A stretch of DNA of 64,000 nucleotides from Circinella umbellata. Taxonomy: Eukaryota > Mucoromycota > Mucoromycetes > Mucorales > Lichtheimiaceae. Below are positions 11,232 through 24,899 of the stretch, one piece after another. A program made the translations under genes and the position numbers. Each line of letters starts with the position of its first letter. Within the stretch, counting starts at the first letter, position 1. The DNA is taken from the NCBI GenBank assembly GCA_025093555.1, contig JAIWNF010000010.1:682001-746000 (forward strand), read 5' to 3'. Under the pieces are notes generated by a model that did no database searches, was not told the origin of the DNA, and saw only the letters and a list, made by a program, of their open reading frames with translations.

Positions 11232-14200
11232 GAAGTTTAATCAACCAAATCTTTTAACATTATAGAACTTAAATAATCACGTTAACATTCCATATTATAC
11301 TCAAATCCCATCCTATTTTTTTCTTGTTTGTATAGTAGTAGTTAGATTTTCTCTTCTCTTTCTCGGCATTCATCATTTCAAATATTTATAATAATAATTA
11401 AAAAAAAAAAGCGAAACGCTTTTTTTGTACAAAGTTAAAAAACCATATTTTTTTTATTTTCATGTTTTTTCTACATGTCTAATGTTTCTCGATGCATATA
11501 CTAGTATTTTTTTTCATGTGTCTTACATGATGCTGAGTTTTTTTTTCGGATAGCAGAATAAAACCCAATCAATTCACACATAGGCTAAATAGAAAATCCA
11601 TTGGACGGTGGAGCGAAAAATACAATTTCAAGTTGCATAAAACTCACCAAAACTTATATAATTATATTATTTCGTTCGACTTCCAACAAAATAAAATCCA
11701 CTGAGGGAAGCCTTTTACTAATATTTTATAACAACACTCCTGGGGTATCAAACGGTTATGACATGGATTATTAAAAACCACCTTTAAAGAAATGCATTGA
11801 CTACAGTTAACAAGTCATTCCATGAAAGTTTTTCCAGCTGTTAATGTGAACGACCTAATCAGAGTTCAATAATATAACGTCTTGCGAAGCAATCTTCGAA
11901 AATGGTCAGTGGTCTACTCGGATACGTAAAGAAAACAAGACAGTTACTTAAGTACTAAATAGAAAACAAGATGTGAACTTGATAAAAAAAGATATACATC
12001 AATTATTTAGCTTTTCGGCTATTGTATATCTGCATGCTATAACGGTCAAAGTGATATCATTTCAATATTGAACGCTTCACCATAAATCTAAAGGGAACCA
12101 TTCATGCTTTTGCAAATCAAGTTGGCTGAGACAATACTGTACGCATCAGTATTAATTTCATTAGTGAGTCTATATGGGGTCAATCAGGTAATCATATTAT
12201 GTGTCTCATATTTAAAATTGTTCCAACTTGGTAGCTTGCCTTTTTCTCTGACTACATATGAAGAAATTTTATTGATAAAAAAGACTTTTATCAGAAGGTT
12301 ACGTAATTGGTCATTAGCTGAAAATTCATTACGCACTCTACTTACTAATAATAATAAAGTAACTTTGCTTGACATCCTAATGAAAAAATCTATGTACAGC
12401 ATCACTTTTCTTGCTGAACATGTCTGTTTCTTGACTTATTGCTATTCCACAGAGACATATGTAATTATATATCTTGTAATAAGTGTCGAGTTTGTTCCAG
12501 CAACATGAATTTATGATACTCATAGTTAACGTTTCCCAAATTAATGTTTTTCAGTTAACCCGATATTTTTTTAAAATAAAAAAATTAGAATGGTTGCCCT
12601 GAAAAGTTTTACATAGCTTTTTATAAAATATAAGCTTGTTAAGCAAAGTACACTTTTTAATAAGTGAAAATTAAATTCTCAAGTAAAAAAGATTCAAACA
12701 TCGTCATGACAACAGCCCATTTGCCTTCCATGAGATCAAAAATATCACCATAACACTTCCCCTTCACATTTTGTATAACACGAGAAGGCGGGAAAAAAAC
12801 TTTCTCCATTTAGATTCAGACATCAATTTTGATATATTTCATTATCCCTTTCTTGTGATAAATATTCTCTTACCATAGAGCTTTTATACACTTTGTATCA
12901 TATATTAATTACTTTGAATATATCGGGTTTCCCAATCATACATTTTTTTATTCAAATTCAGGAGTGTGAAAACAACAATTTTTGTCCCATTAATGACCTC
13001 TCGATAATTGACGAACCAACGTTCCATAACATATGCTACAGGAGGTATGTGAGTAATCCTATTCACCGTAATATTTTCTTGAGATTTTGGTACTGAGATT
13101 ATATGTAGTGTCTCTTGCTGATGCACCACTAAAAATATTATTAATTTTTTGCTCTATACATCAACTGATATATGCTAACTGTGATTTTATGTCTTTTTTT
13201 CTTCGAAATATACATCATAAAGTTAATAATAAAGAAATACCGACACTCCTATGAACGTTTATCATGAACATTACGTATGGAAATGGCAATATAAAAAAGT
13301 AGATTATGTCTACGAAAGAATATCCGCCTCGAGAGAAGCCATGCCTTTCTCATTGATGACTATAAGGTATATTGTATGACAATAAAAGTGTGAACAGCGC
13401 CGGCTTATAAAAAATCACAAACCATTGCCAGATATTCATAGTATTTTTTTTCTACTGATTATAAATAAATCATGACCGAAGTAAGAAGATTGCTTATTAC
13501 CAAGACTATTTACAACATTTTTTTATAAAAAAAAAAGAATTTATTATTAGAAGATGCTAATCATTCTCGGAGATAACAATCATCGCATGAGTTAATTACC
13601 CGGGCTGTTTGTTGCTTCCGGCAATGGCTGCGCAAATGCTTTTACCATCATCATTATTATTATATTTTATAGTGTACAACATGTACTACTAGTGCTATTA
13701 CAAATTCATATTGTGTGTTATGTGTAATCAAGATTTGTTTTTTTGCAGATCATCACTATACTTGGTAATTTTCCGGAGCGATCAGCATCTAATTCTTGTT
13801 ATTCATGTGTTACATCATCACTTGCCAAGGATTTTAACTATTGTGGCGACTATTTATAATATGTATATTATATATATATCTCGTGTGCGTGTGTGCGCGT
13901 GTGTGTGAAAGTGTTAAAGAGAACAGGAATTTCTGTGTTACAGATCACTATTGTTGATCAAAATACACAATCCCAACCCTACGGAATATTATCTAGATTA
14001 CAAAGAATCGACGTCAGACAAACCCCACAATCTTACTATTTTCAATTGATTTAAATTTGTATAAATATGGTGATGATCGACAGTAACCAACGGTGTAACA
14101 GCAACTTTGCATTATAATAATTTATAATTTCTTATTATCATCATATGACCTATGTACTATTGAAGAAAAGCAGTACATATCTTTTTTTTAAAAAAATTAC

Positions 14201-17200
14201 ATTTGTTGTGCAGATGGAACAAAATGCTGGATAGTATATGCCAAAGATACAATAACACAATCAGTAAATAAATAACGGTAATAGTATTAAGTTTATTTGT
14301 ATATATAGAGTCATACAAATAAGAAATATATGCATAAATATTGTATTTATATCATGTTATATAATATAACATATTATACTAAAAATGTCAAAAATAGGCT
14401 TTTCGTTATTTTCGGAACATCGACAACTTTTTTCTCGTATATTACATCCGAGTGACAAGGTAAAAGTATCTATTTATAATATTATATACTATCATGTCCC
14501 ATTTGTTTGTGTCTTCCTCTTTTGATTCACAGAGAAGAATAAAATAAGGCGACCCATCCAATGCCATAATGATTGGTCTAGTTTCACAAAAAGAAAACAT
14601 ATTTACCCCCTTTAAGTCATTATTATGTACTTTGATGTACATACGTGGTCCAAGATTCATTGTTGTTTATATGTAGTGCAAAAACCTTAACTACATCAAT
14701 TTATGATGATAAAGAGAGAGAGAAAAACACTTCAAAAGTATCATGACAGTTTCTTCTAAAGATAATATTTGAAGACGTTGCATCAGAATGTATGATATAC
14801 CAATAAAAACAATACGTAATACAAGAAAGGGTGTGAATATAATATAGCGAACTCGATGTGGGTACCCAGAAAAAACCAAGCCCTTTTTTTTATTAAATCT
14901 TGAAAAAAATATTATACAACAGCGAATGAAAGAAGATGTAGTGTATTACCCTGGCGTAAGTACCGTTAGTGTGTGGTTTTTTCTTTTTATGATAAAAAAA
15001 GATATACGTATCGAGTTAGCAGAAGACATATAACGTAGAACCACAAAGCAAAATTCGACTTTTCTGCGAAAGAAGAGTTGTTAGTAAATATGCTTTTTTG
15101 TCAAGCCATAAAGAAGGCAAAGTAAAAAGTTCACCTTCTTTATTTATCAAAAGCCATCATGGTGTATTAAGACAGGATAAACAAAAGAATACTATAATAT
15201 CAAAATAAGTAATTAACAACTACCACTATATAGGGAAAATATTATTGAGGAATTTAGTGGCAGCGATAAAATAGTTCGTTATTGCATATAATAAAAAACT
15301 CTTGCGTATATTTCGTGGAAACATTACAATACTAATATGTAGTGGAACAAAGAAAAAGTTGTTACATATGCGATCTTTAATGCACGAAACATAAGATTCA
15401 CGCGTATTATATAAGTAAATTCTCAACGTGTATTAGATATCATTACGTATCGCTGTTATTTGTGTTGCAATGCACGATACATTTGAATCTTTTATTTTTA
15501 TGTACACCATCAGCATTACTTCTTTTTACAATATTATATAATGTCATGTTGTGTTTGTACTTCATTACTAAAATAAAATTATAAAATAGCATAAGGCTTT
15601 AACTACAATGAACCTTTTTTGTATATGTGCCTAATTACACGACATACTTTCTTTACATACCTTTATTTCCTTTTGGAAATAATTTCATCTTCATGTCTTT
15701 TTTTATTTTTATTTCTTTGTTTGATGATCTATTTTTTGATCCTGAAAAAGAACAAGTTGTTTATTGTGATTGTTGTGAGAAGATGCACAAATATTATTCA
15801 AGTATTATTGTTTATTATTAGGAGCTATTTATTATTCTCATTTTTATGAATATATTAATTTTCTTGTTATTTAGAAATAAATAAATAAAAAATGAAGTTA
15901 TCATCATCGTCATTATGTATGATAGATAATATATACTAATTGTATCACAAAAATTCATTATACTACATACTATCTCTTCACTACATTCATTTTGTGATTT
16001 GGCTATTTTTTCTTCAATTGTCAAAGGAATAATAATAACATATTTTTTATCCTCTCTGTACTATTGTACTATATACTAGCACGGCTAAATGATATAAATG
16101 CAATAAACAAATAAAAAGAATATATTGTATACAATTAAGAAATTGTTTATCGTTTCACAATTTCAACTTTATAAATATTAATTCATAACAAAATTGAAGT
16201 TACGTATCAAATAAAGTATTATCATTATTCAATAATAAATTGTTTTATATATTACAAGAATATCGGTTCTATAGCCGGGGATTCTCATCAAGAATCATTA
16301 TATATATGTTTATAAAAGACGGTAATGATAATATAAAGATACTATTCTTTTAATTATTATGTGAACCACATGCTACATAGCTGCATATAACGTTTACTTT
16401 AAATAATACTTTTATTATTACTACTCCTTACAAGTAGTACTAGCGCTTTCAAAATACTTAATAAATTATATTTATAGAACTCAAAAAACACTTTTTTGGT
16501 AGTGGTAATCTATATTTAATAATAATAAGATTATCGTTTCTTTGTTGTTGTATGACAAGTTACAAAAAAGCTATAAACTTAAATTATGTTACTTTATTTT
16601 TTTTCCAAATATACAACAAAATTATTTTATAGATGTTGTAAATGGCATGTGTAAAGTAGAAAAAAAGAAAGAGTGAAAGCGGAGGGGGAAAAAAGGAGAG
16701 GGAAAGATGGGGGGAGTATTACAGAAGTAAGAAAAGAAAATTGAGTGGAGTTCATTTTTTTTACAAGCTCGCCACGAGGCAAACGTAAACAAAAGCCATA
16801 ACAACAAACCTTTTATACACATGTTTTCTCAAATCACCAAAAATCATTTAACCAAATACATGAAACACAAAAAAGAAAAGAATATTACAATTTTTTTCAT
16901 TCTATTATTGTAATGGGATAGAAAAATAAAGGCACGTATAAGATAAAAAAAATCATACATTGTGAATTGTTGTTATTGCTGTATTTGTGTGTGTGAGAGA
17001 TAATGGTATATAATACGTATAATATAATATATATAAAATTTGATTAATGAAAGAATAAGATAGGGGGTTGGGGGAAGGGGAAGAAAGGGTTCTTCAAAAA
17101 ATTGAGTTATGAGTAAGTATGGTGATAACAAACACATCCTAAACTAAAAAAAAAAGCTAAATAAGGGGAATAAGGATGTGGTTATATTTTAAAATAACAT

Positions 17201-17319
17201 TATAAATGGCAAGTAAAGATAATAAAAAAAACAGTTGTGATATATAGCAAAACGCAACAGGATAAAAACTAATAATATTGAAAAAGGAGGTTTGGTTGCT
17301 CTGTTGATGATGTGTTGAA
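11232..17319. other. Long AT-rich spacer, no supported gene
   Basis: About 6 kb with no open frame I can defend. The longest, 12104-12508 (134 codons, hydrophobic), has no recognisable motif and is overlapped by an antisense frame. The region contains many homopolymers, a GT-rich simple repeat (about 13880-13908) and, near the right end, purine-rich tracts at 16670-16720 and a G-run cluster at 17063-17089. It may hold regulatory sequence or decayed elements beyond recognition. Confidence 0.55.
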
Positions 17320-19401
17320 TTAAGCAGGTGGTAATGAAACTTGAGATTCTATTCGACTTGAACGCTGCTCCTCATTATTACTGTAATGTGTTTGCTGCTG
17401 CCTTTGCTGTTGTTGTGGCTGAGATGATGATATTTGTTGTTGTTGTTGTGCAGAAATGATATCTTGAGCTGCTGATATTCCAACACCAGAAGCAGGAACA
17501 GGAGTAGCATTTGATGTTTCCCAGTCATCATGTTGTTGACTATGGTCCAAAACAGTTATATCTTGCAAAATAGTTAAAATACGATGCATAAGAGCTCGAG
17601 ACGCCTCAAGTTGAATTGCTGCATACGTTTCGACCAAATCACGCCCAATTTCTTGTAAAATATGACCATCCTGACTGTGTTTTAACTGTGCATTGGAAGT
17701 GACATCCTCATAAAATTGTCGGCCAGTTCTACAGAAATGACTACAAAGATTACTGACGGATATGCAAGCAAAATTTGCAGGAGAGTCATCTATACCATCA
17801 TCTACATTATTATTGGTAACAGAGGGCGCATCATTAATACCCACAGCAGGAGCTGGAGGAGTTTGAGCTGTTGTATCAGCAGCCGCTTCATGGTCATCAC
17901 CAGTGGTTGCTGTTGTGTTGCTAGAAGGATTATTCTGGTGGCGAGGATAATGGTAATGCTGCTGTTGTCCCATGGTAGCTGGAGGTGTTGCAGTGTATCG
18001 TGTTCTTGCCGAAAACAGTCCCTTGAATCGAACAATAAAGGTTTGTCGTGGTAGATTTTCTCTCGATATTGATAATGATGGTAGTGATTGACGTGAACGT
18101 TGTTTTCTTCGTCGTTTAATAAGACCGAATAACATTGGATCATAAGGTTGCTGAACTTGTAATAAATCTGGCCATTGCCAAGGAGAAGGTACAAAAGATG
18201 GTGTCGGGATACTATGGAGTCCAGTATCATCTTGAATATACCACAGTGAAGGTGCCACTGATCGAAATGGTGCGAATGGTGGCGCCCTCGGCGGTGGTAG
18301 TGGTGCGGATGATGCTCCCGTTGTCCTTCTTTGACGCGAACGGTGTGAACGACGTTGTCGATGGTGTCTAGGTGGAGGTAGTGGGTCGATTTGGCTACGT
18401 CCAATATCCCCATCAATACTGCTAACATCATCCTCATCATCCGTTTCTTCCTGATTCTCATCATCCAAGTCCAAATTATCTATTCCAATTGCTGATTGTT
18501 GTTGGATAGTTGCTGACGATGTATTGTTCGAGTAAAAAATCTGATCCTGCAGTTTTCGTAAACGTTTCGCCAACATGGTTAATTGAGCCAGCTGTACCTG
18601 AGCTTCGATTTGTGACAAGTTATGCTGAGCATTTTGTGCAAAAACCGAAGCAAACCGATCACATATTCCCGTAACTACTTCCATTTGTTCCTTTCGACTC
18701 AGTCGACTACATTCAAAAACCAATTGACGTGTGCCAATATCTCTTCGCTTCAATCCCAATTGGTGATAATTATATCGATCAATTAGAACCACATAGGCAC
18801 CTGGACGAAGTTCATATGTCACCAACAATGATGTCAACAATTTTTCAATTTGTAGAGATTTTTTTGTCCATGCTTTTCGTAGATTTTTTAAATTATCAAA
18901 AAGAGCAGCCAAATTGGTTTGTTCTCTGGCCTTTATCTCAAAAGATTGAGAAAGCTGTTGCCAAGTTAATGTCAATTGTTGGGTATGTCCTTGTTGTGGA
19001 GGTAATGCTCGGATTCGACGATGTTGACAAACGGCTTGATAGCAATCGAGCATTTCAACGCATGTTCGCATTAAAGATTGGCGTATACTATCACTGTTAG
19101 GTGTTGAGGTCCATACTTCGGATGAATTACGAATATGTTGAACGGTTTGTCGGATTCGTTGAAGCTGTTGCTGACTGGCTACGCGTTGTTCGAGACAAAA
19201 ACGTTGCTGGGCATCGGAACAGAATGTATCAAGTAAAGTTTTAAGTTCTTTTGAAAGTGCATCGATCGTCGTTTGATGATGGTCGACTGGTATATCCGAC
19301 ATATGGACACTGTTAAAGAATGTTGCTGATGATGTTGATGCCGTTATATTTTTATAATGAGAGTAATCGTGATATCGTGTATATGGTGGAGGAGGTGACA
19401 A
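17320..19401 (-). CDS. 693-residue low-complexity protein with two helical regions, unknown function
   Basis: Single uninterrupted frame with a start at 19401; a second in-frame Met at 19302 (MSDIPVDHHQTTIDALSKEL) would also be reasonable. I do not recognise the family. The N-terminal 300 residues look helical and folded, with heptad-like stretches and conserved-looking hydrophobics (LTSLLVTYELRPGAYVVLID). Then follow an acidic patch (DDENQEETDDEDDVSSIDGD), a His/Arg-rich basic segment, a proline-rich segment (APLPPPRAPPFAPF), Ser/Thr/Asn-rich linkers, a second helical domain near residues 545-625 (around ICVSNL-like and LVETYAAIQLEASRALMHRI), and a C-terminal poly-Gln tail. No transmembrane segment or signal peptide is seen. 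Length and local structure make it a real gene rather than a chance frame; the function is open. Confidence 0.8.
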   Translation of the reverse strand: MSPPPPYTRYHDYSHYKNITASTSSATFFNSVHMSDIPVDHHQTTIDALSKELKTLLDTFCSDAQQRFCLEQRVASQQQLQRIRQTVQHIRNSSEVWTSTPNSDSIRQSLMRTCVEMLDCYQAVCQHRRIRALPPQQGHTQQLTLTWQQLSQSFEIKAREQTNLAALFDNLKNLRKAWTKKSLQIEKLLTSLLVTYELRPGAYVVLIDRYNYHQLGLKRRDIGTRQLVFECSRLSRKEQMEVVTGICDRFASVFAQNAQHNLSQIEAQVQLAQLTMLAKRLRKLQDQIFYSNNTSSATIQQQSAIGIDNLDLDDENQEETDDEDDVSSIDGDIGRSQIDPLPPPRHHRQRRSHRSRQRRTTGASSAPLPPPRAPPFAPFRSVAPSLWYIQDDTGLHSIPTPSFVPSPWQWPDLLQVQQPYDPMLFGLIKRRRKQRSRQSLPSLSISRENLPRQTFIVRFKGLFSARTRYTATPPATMGQQQHYHYPRHQNNPSSNTTATTGDDHEAAADTTAQTPPAPAVGINDAPSVTNNNVDDGIDDSPANFACISVSNLCSHFCRTGRQFYEDVTSNAQLKHSQDGHILQEIGRDLVETYAAIQLEASRALMHRILTILQDITVLDHSQQHDDWETSNATPVPASGVGISAAQDIISAQQQQQISSSQPQQQQRQQQTHYSNNEEQRSSRIESQVSLPPA

Positions 19402-22400
19402 GAAAATAGAAAACGAAGTGGTAATGATGAATCAATTTTTTTAGGGGAAAACGGGTTTTTGAAGAGGGAAAGAAGTATGAATAATTATGGTAATAATAAT
19501 AATAAAAACAAACAGGAAAGAAGAAGAGGGAGAGGAGAGGGGGAGAGGTTGTCTATATGTTTGTTTTTTATTCCTATAAAGAAGATTACAAGACTTTTTT
19601 TTTGTTGCTGACCCAAAACAAAATAAAAAATAACAAAAGGGAAAGGAATGGATGAAGGTAAAAGAAACGTTTTTTATAAAAAAAGGGACGCCACACTCGC
19701 ATTTGTTAAAAAAAGTTCTTATAAATTCTTGTACATTTACACAGAAGCATAAAGAGTTAAAAAAAAAAGGTGCAAAAAAGTCGAATTTCCCAAAGAAGAA
19801 AAAGCGAAAAAATACTCACATAACACCAACACGCAACACACACATAGGTAGGCAAGGTACTAGTCAAATACAGCAAAATGCATAAACCAACATTAAATTT
19901 CTTACAGTGAGTTTAGGGGAACAAAAGGGGTTTGGGGGGTCTGTACAAAAAGGATGATTATCCTCTTTGGGGGTTCGATAAAAATAATTCGAGTATTGTG
20001 CTTTGTCCAACAAAAAAAAAGAATTATCGTTTATTTTATTTTCCCGCCAACAACAATGGTGTTACTTTTTTGTGTCTCCGAACAAGTTGTTCACGGCTCG
20101 CCATTTATAGGGGTTGTAAATATGGACGTGTGCATGTGTATGTGTGCGAGCGAGTGGAAGAAAGAAAAAGAGAACGAATGAGAAGAGAAATATAATAATA
20201 TAATAATCAATGATACAAGAGGAGGCCAAATAAGATAAATAAATATTGTTGTGTTGTGTGTGAGAGTGTCCTACCTTCATCATGTCGTCGTACCAGACAA
20301 TATACACGTTCAAGTCCTTTTTTAATCAAAGTAATAATGATTTATTATTCATTCTGTTGGATATCTTTAAATTACTATTACATTGGGTTCATTTTTATGT
20401 CTGTTTGCTTACTTACATAATAATGTAATGGACCTCTTTATGTTTTCTGCATAAACAAGACCTATTATAATGATCATCCTTTTTTTTTTAAAAAAAAAAA
20501 AGAGAAAAAGAATAAAGAAAAAATACTAAGTGAAATTATACCCGACGATCTGTCCCAAACAAGTTAAAGTTACACAGGGGTTGTCATGGTGCCACTATTA
20601 TGGCCAGGCCATCCAGTTGATTTTTCTTATTTCTTTCTTTTTTAAAACGAGGGGGGTGAGAAATGATTTTCGATTTTTTTGGGGGAAAGAAATTATATTC
20701 TATTATCATATAATCACAGAGAGGAACAGGGGCATAGGTGATACCTTTATTGACATGCTCAAGGCACAAAATCGAAGAAATGGGTACACGGAGGGGTTTT
20801 TTCCTCCCCTTTTGCGCTTTGATCTGTGGAGGAGAAAGTAATATATATAATAATCATGCAAAAACATTATTATTACAAGCCCAACAAAAAAAAACAACTT
20901 ATAGCTCATGCATCACACATATATAAAACCCCTTTTATCCGTTTTGAAATACATTTATATGAAATAAAAGGAAGAGAGACTAACTTTTCCCTTCACTGGC
21001 CAGAGGACATTATACTATCTATTACTGCAGGATTAACATATATGTTTTTGATTATTATATTTAAAAGATAAAAAAATCATTCCAGTTCCTGCAATGTGGG
21101 TCGTTTATATATGCTTTATTGGGTTCATCACAAACAATCAAAACAATTAAAGAGTAAAAGATACACTCACACTTACTACTACGCACTTAGCGACTTATTA
21201 CTTATCCACTAATCAACAATAAAGAAATAAAAATTTTCTCGTTTTTTTTTCCTTGGCTTTCTATCCCCCCCCAAAAAAAAAACGGATACGCGTTATATTA
21301 TATACACATGTTCAATTACACCAAAAACAAACTATTTGATTTATTTTTTCGCAAGAAACAATTATTTGCGCTTTTTTTTGTTGGATCGTGCAACCAAAAT
21401 AAAAACAGCAGTAACATAAACGGTTAATACTTTAAATCTCGATTTCTGAGAGTCAAATTTCCTGATATGAGAGTCTTGCTTTATTTTAGGACAACTCTAC
21501 TACAAAACTCTCTTTTGTACTTCTGGGCGTTTTTCAACGGGAAAAAAAACCTTAAAGATAATTAAAAGGTTGTTATATCCGTATGCAACACAAAAAAAAA
21601 CAGGATGTGTACATGAATCTGATGCATTATATATCTTACGAGACATAAATTAGTATAATCAATTTTCTGTTGCATCTATAATAATCAATATAATTTTGCT
21701 AAACAACTTCTTCATCTGTTCATTTTATTTTGAAAAATAAAAAATAAAAGCCACTAATTTGTTTTATGAAAGAGATGTTCTGATACCGATCTTTCCGTTA
21801 AATTCTTTCTTGATGGTGCTACAACAATTTGCTGTCATCCCTAAACTATAATAATAAACAACCCACTTATCGTTTTCTCCATTTAGGTTACCAAATTTAA
21901 CTAGCGATGAAAAAATAGCGCACAATCCAACTATGCCAAAACACCCTGGGTCCCATTCTATTAATGTCTAAAGGCTATATATATTTGATTGTTGTTGTCG
22001 TTTCATTATTACTAATAATAATATGATAATAAACAAACCTTTTTTAAAACTTGAAATAATTCACAGAAGAGAGAATATTGTTTATTCTGATTTCCTTTTA
22101 TTTTCACACCGAAAAAATAGCTTCATTTAATCAATGCCAAGTTTTCTTGTTTACAACTATCAAACTATTATTGTCGTCTATTTTTACGTATCACTGATAC
22201 ATAAAATCACATCTCCTAATTTTTTACCCATTCCAAGAATACATTTTTTCTTCTTAATATGTTATTTTATTATTTATTATCTTTACACAACGCGAACGAT
22301 GAATAAAAATGGTATCTAATTTAATTCCATTTAGTAAGCAGCAAAGTCTTTTTTTTTTCTAGTTGGTTTTTGTACACAAGCATCATTTCCTTTTCAAAAA

Positions 22401-24899
22401 AAAAAAAACAAACTAGGTTAATATCGTGAAATGACACAGACATCTCGGGTTTCCATGCCGACTTTTCCGATAAACTATGATAGCCGTTTTAGTTTTGTTT
22501 TTTCGTCACTACTATCATTATCATTATCATCTACGATAACTTTGGCCCAGCCCCAAAAAGCTGTTACATCAAAGCAAAAGGCACAAGAAAATCAGCTTAT
22601 ATATAATACACGACGCGTTATCTGAATTAACTATAGCTTGTGGACGATATTAGGTAGAAAATGGGGGTTATAATGACAGATGTCAATATGTATATACCTC
22701 TTCAAAATATGATGAACTGATAAATAACTAGCTACTGTGTTATGAAATTTACTCCTTTTCTGTAATTCTCTCTCCCTTTTTTTTCGTTCCTTTTTTTTTC
22801 CAGCTTCAACTAAAAAAACATTTTTTATGCTTTTTAGCGCATCAAGCGAAGAATTTAGGAAACAGTTTAGTAATGCAAGAAATCATTTTTAAGTTTCATA
22901 ATATACATTACATATAAAAAAAGGTAATATATCATCTATTTTTTGTTCTCTTGTCGCAAATACCTTGCGTTGTAATGATATATATAACACATGTTCAAAA
23001 CGCCCAAGTTTATCGTTTCTGCATGAAACGCTATTATTTATAAAAATTATTAATATTATCACAACTGTGTAACTTGTTTACTATAACGACAATACTCTGA
23101 TTGGCACAAACTTTCTCTAAGACTTTATTAAACATTATGTTATTTATTGTTAACCAATCAAAAGTGATCAGCAACATTAAATATATATAAATATTAAATA
23201 ATACTGTTAACTTTTATTGTTGCTGTTTTTCTTTGTGTTCATGCTTTATTTTCATATACGTATGCAAGAAATGAATGTATTAGGTATAGTTTATAGTAAA
23301 TTTATAATTATGTACTCTAATTAAAATAAAGTGGGTTATTTCAGATAGTGGGTTAATGAAATCATTATAACGATAACAAAATGGACTTTATTAAATAATA
23401 TTATCTATAACTATTTTGACATGATGATTTTTTGAAATATGATACAACGCCACTTATGAATATAATAGTAAATTAACTGTCACAATTTCATTATGACAGC
23501 TTTGATTTCAGCCTTATTAACGAGGGAAAAGCTGCTGAAGAAGGGGGTGGAGGACCAGGAGAAAAGTATAAAAGAAATGGGACAGAAAGGCGTAAAAGAA
23601 GATTGTATTCGTTTCTTATTGGCCTATGCCTTTTTTTTGTTCCTGCATATGTGGTATCTTATACAAGTGGCTGACTATGTAAGTCACTTTTTCGTCTTTC
23701 AGCTTACATATGATGGAGCAAATGAAATTAGTTATTTATTATCAGTACTGGCCCTATTATGATATTAATTACTATTATGAAAGGATTCACAGTTGATCTG
23801 TATACATATTATAAATATATAAAGTGACAATCCCTATCATTGCTATGTTTTTTTATTATTACCCCAAAACAAACATGCATGGCAACGCATGTACTTTATT
23901 TATCATCATAACAACAGCATTTTTATTCCATATTAGGAGCTATTATAATAATATATTTAATCTTTACGTATATTAGTAAGTAGTTAAAACTAAATAACAT
24001 ATGAGTTGCGCGGAGGACATTATAATTGTTCTCGCATGATATACGCATTAATTTATAAATCCCTTTTCCTTCTCCTTTTACTCCCCCGCGCTTCGTCATA
24101 TGAATGTTTCCCATCAAGAATAATATGGACGCACAACGTGGCAAAAAAATATTTCATTCGTTAATGCCCCTTTTATGCGCCTGTCACATTCTACCGTTCT
24201 TAATGTTATTTAACGCGATAAATATGGCAATAATAATACCAGACCTGAAAAGAACCGTCTTATACGAATAGTCATTAAATAATTCTATTAATAAAAACAG
24301 TGATTATTAAGTTTAGTTTTTTTGAATATGTACGTAAGAATACATCCATGCGAAAATACCTATAAGGCCTCACGTTAATGATACTCCAAGTTTTTTCTAC
24401 TGAGGTCTAAAGGCAGAACATTGATAATATGTATACAACAGTTAACTTCGTCGTTTTCGCTTTTAGGAACTTTTGGCGAATGCATGCGGACCCCTCAATT
24501 TAAGCAACAAGATTCTGAACTAATTGAAAAGAATCCAGTAATCTCTAAAGCATTTTTGTTTTTTGATTGGTATAAATGTTGCTCCTATTTTTTTGAAGTG
24601 CCTTTTGTGATTTTTTTAAACTAAAAGGATTAATATATTTGATTTTGTTGACGAAGACAAAATGGGATCAAAGCAATTTTTACTAATTTTTTATTTTTTG
24701 TTTCATACGTAGTTGCTTTTTATTCCATTACTTAGACCGTACTCCACATAAAATAGTGGATAATTTGTTCTTCTTGATGTGATCACTTTAACACCACGTA
24801 GTTGCTTTTTTTGATAATTAGGTGCATTTATTGACGACGTAAAATAGTAAATTATAGATACATAAAATACTTTTATTAATTAATTGAAAATATTGATAC
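19402..24899. other. AT-rich spacer upstream of the 17320-19401 gene, no supported gene
   Basis: The first kilobase is the presumed promoter of the minus-strand gene and holds purine-rich and G-run tracts (19528-19556, 19915-19947). A run of 10 T plus 12 A occurs at 20480-20501. Open frames at 22431-22625 and 23493-23762 have no family features. A 15-bp sequence beginning ACGTAGTTGC is repeated near 24708 and 24796, just before the retroelement remnant; it may belong to that element's flank. Confidence 0.5.

Noticed and set aside
12104..12508. 134-codon open frame
   Set aside because: Hydrophobic AT-driven composition, no motif, no splice partners and an overlapping antisense frame; likely chance.
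15619..15849. Overlapping frames including a CDCC...H cysteine cluster
   Set aside because: Too short and in a very T-rich context; the cysteine pattern does not match a known zinc-finger spacing.
17802..18464. 220-codon minus-strand frame inside the 693-residue gene
   Set aside because: Shadow frame of the larger gene, with His-rich repeats produced by its CAT/CAC-rich codons.
23493..23762. 89-codon frame with a charged N-terminus and hydrophobic C-terminus
   Set aside because: No recognisable family, no splice continuation; kept only as spacer content.
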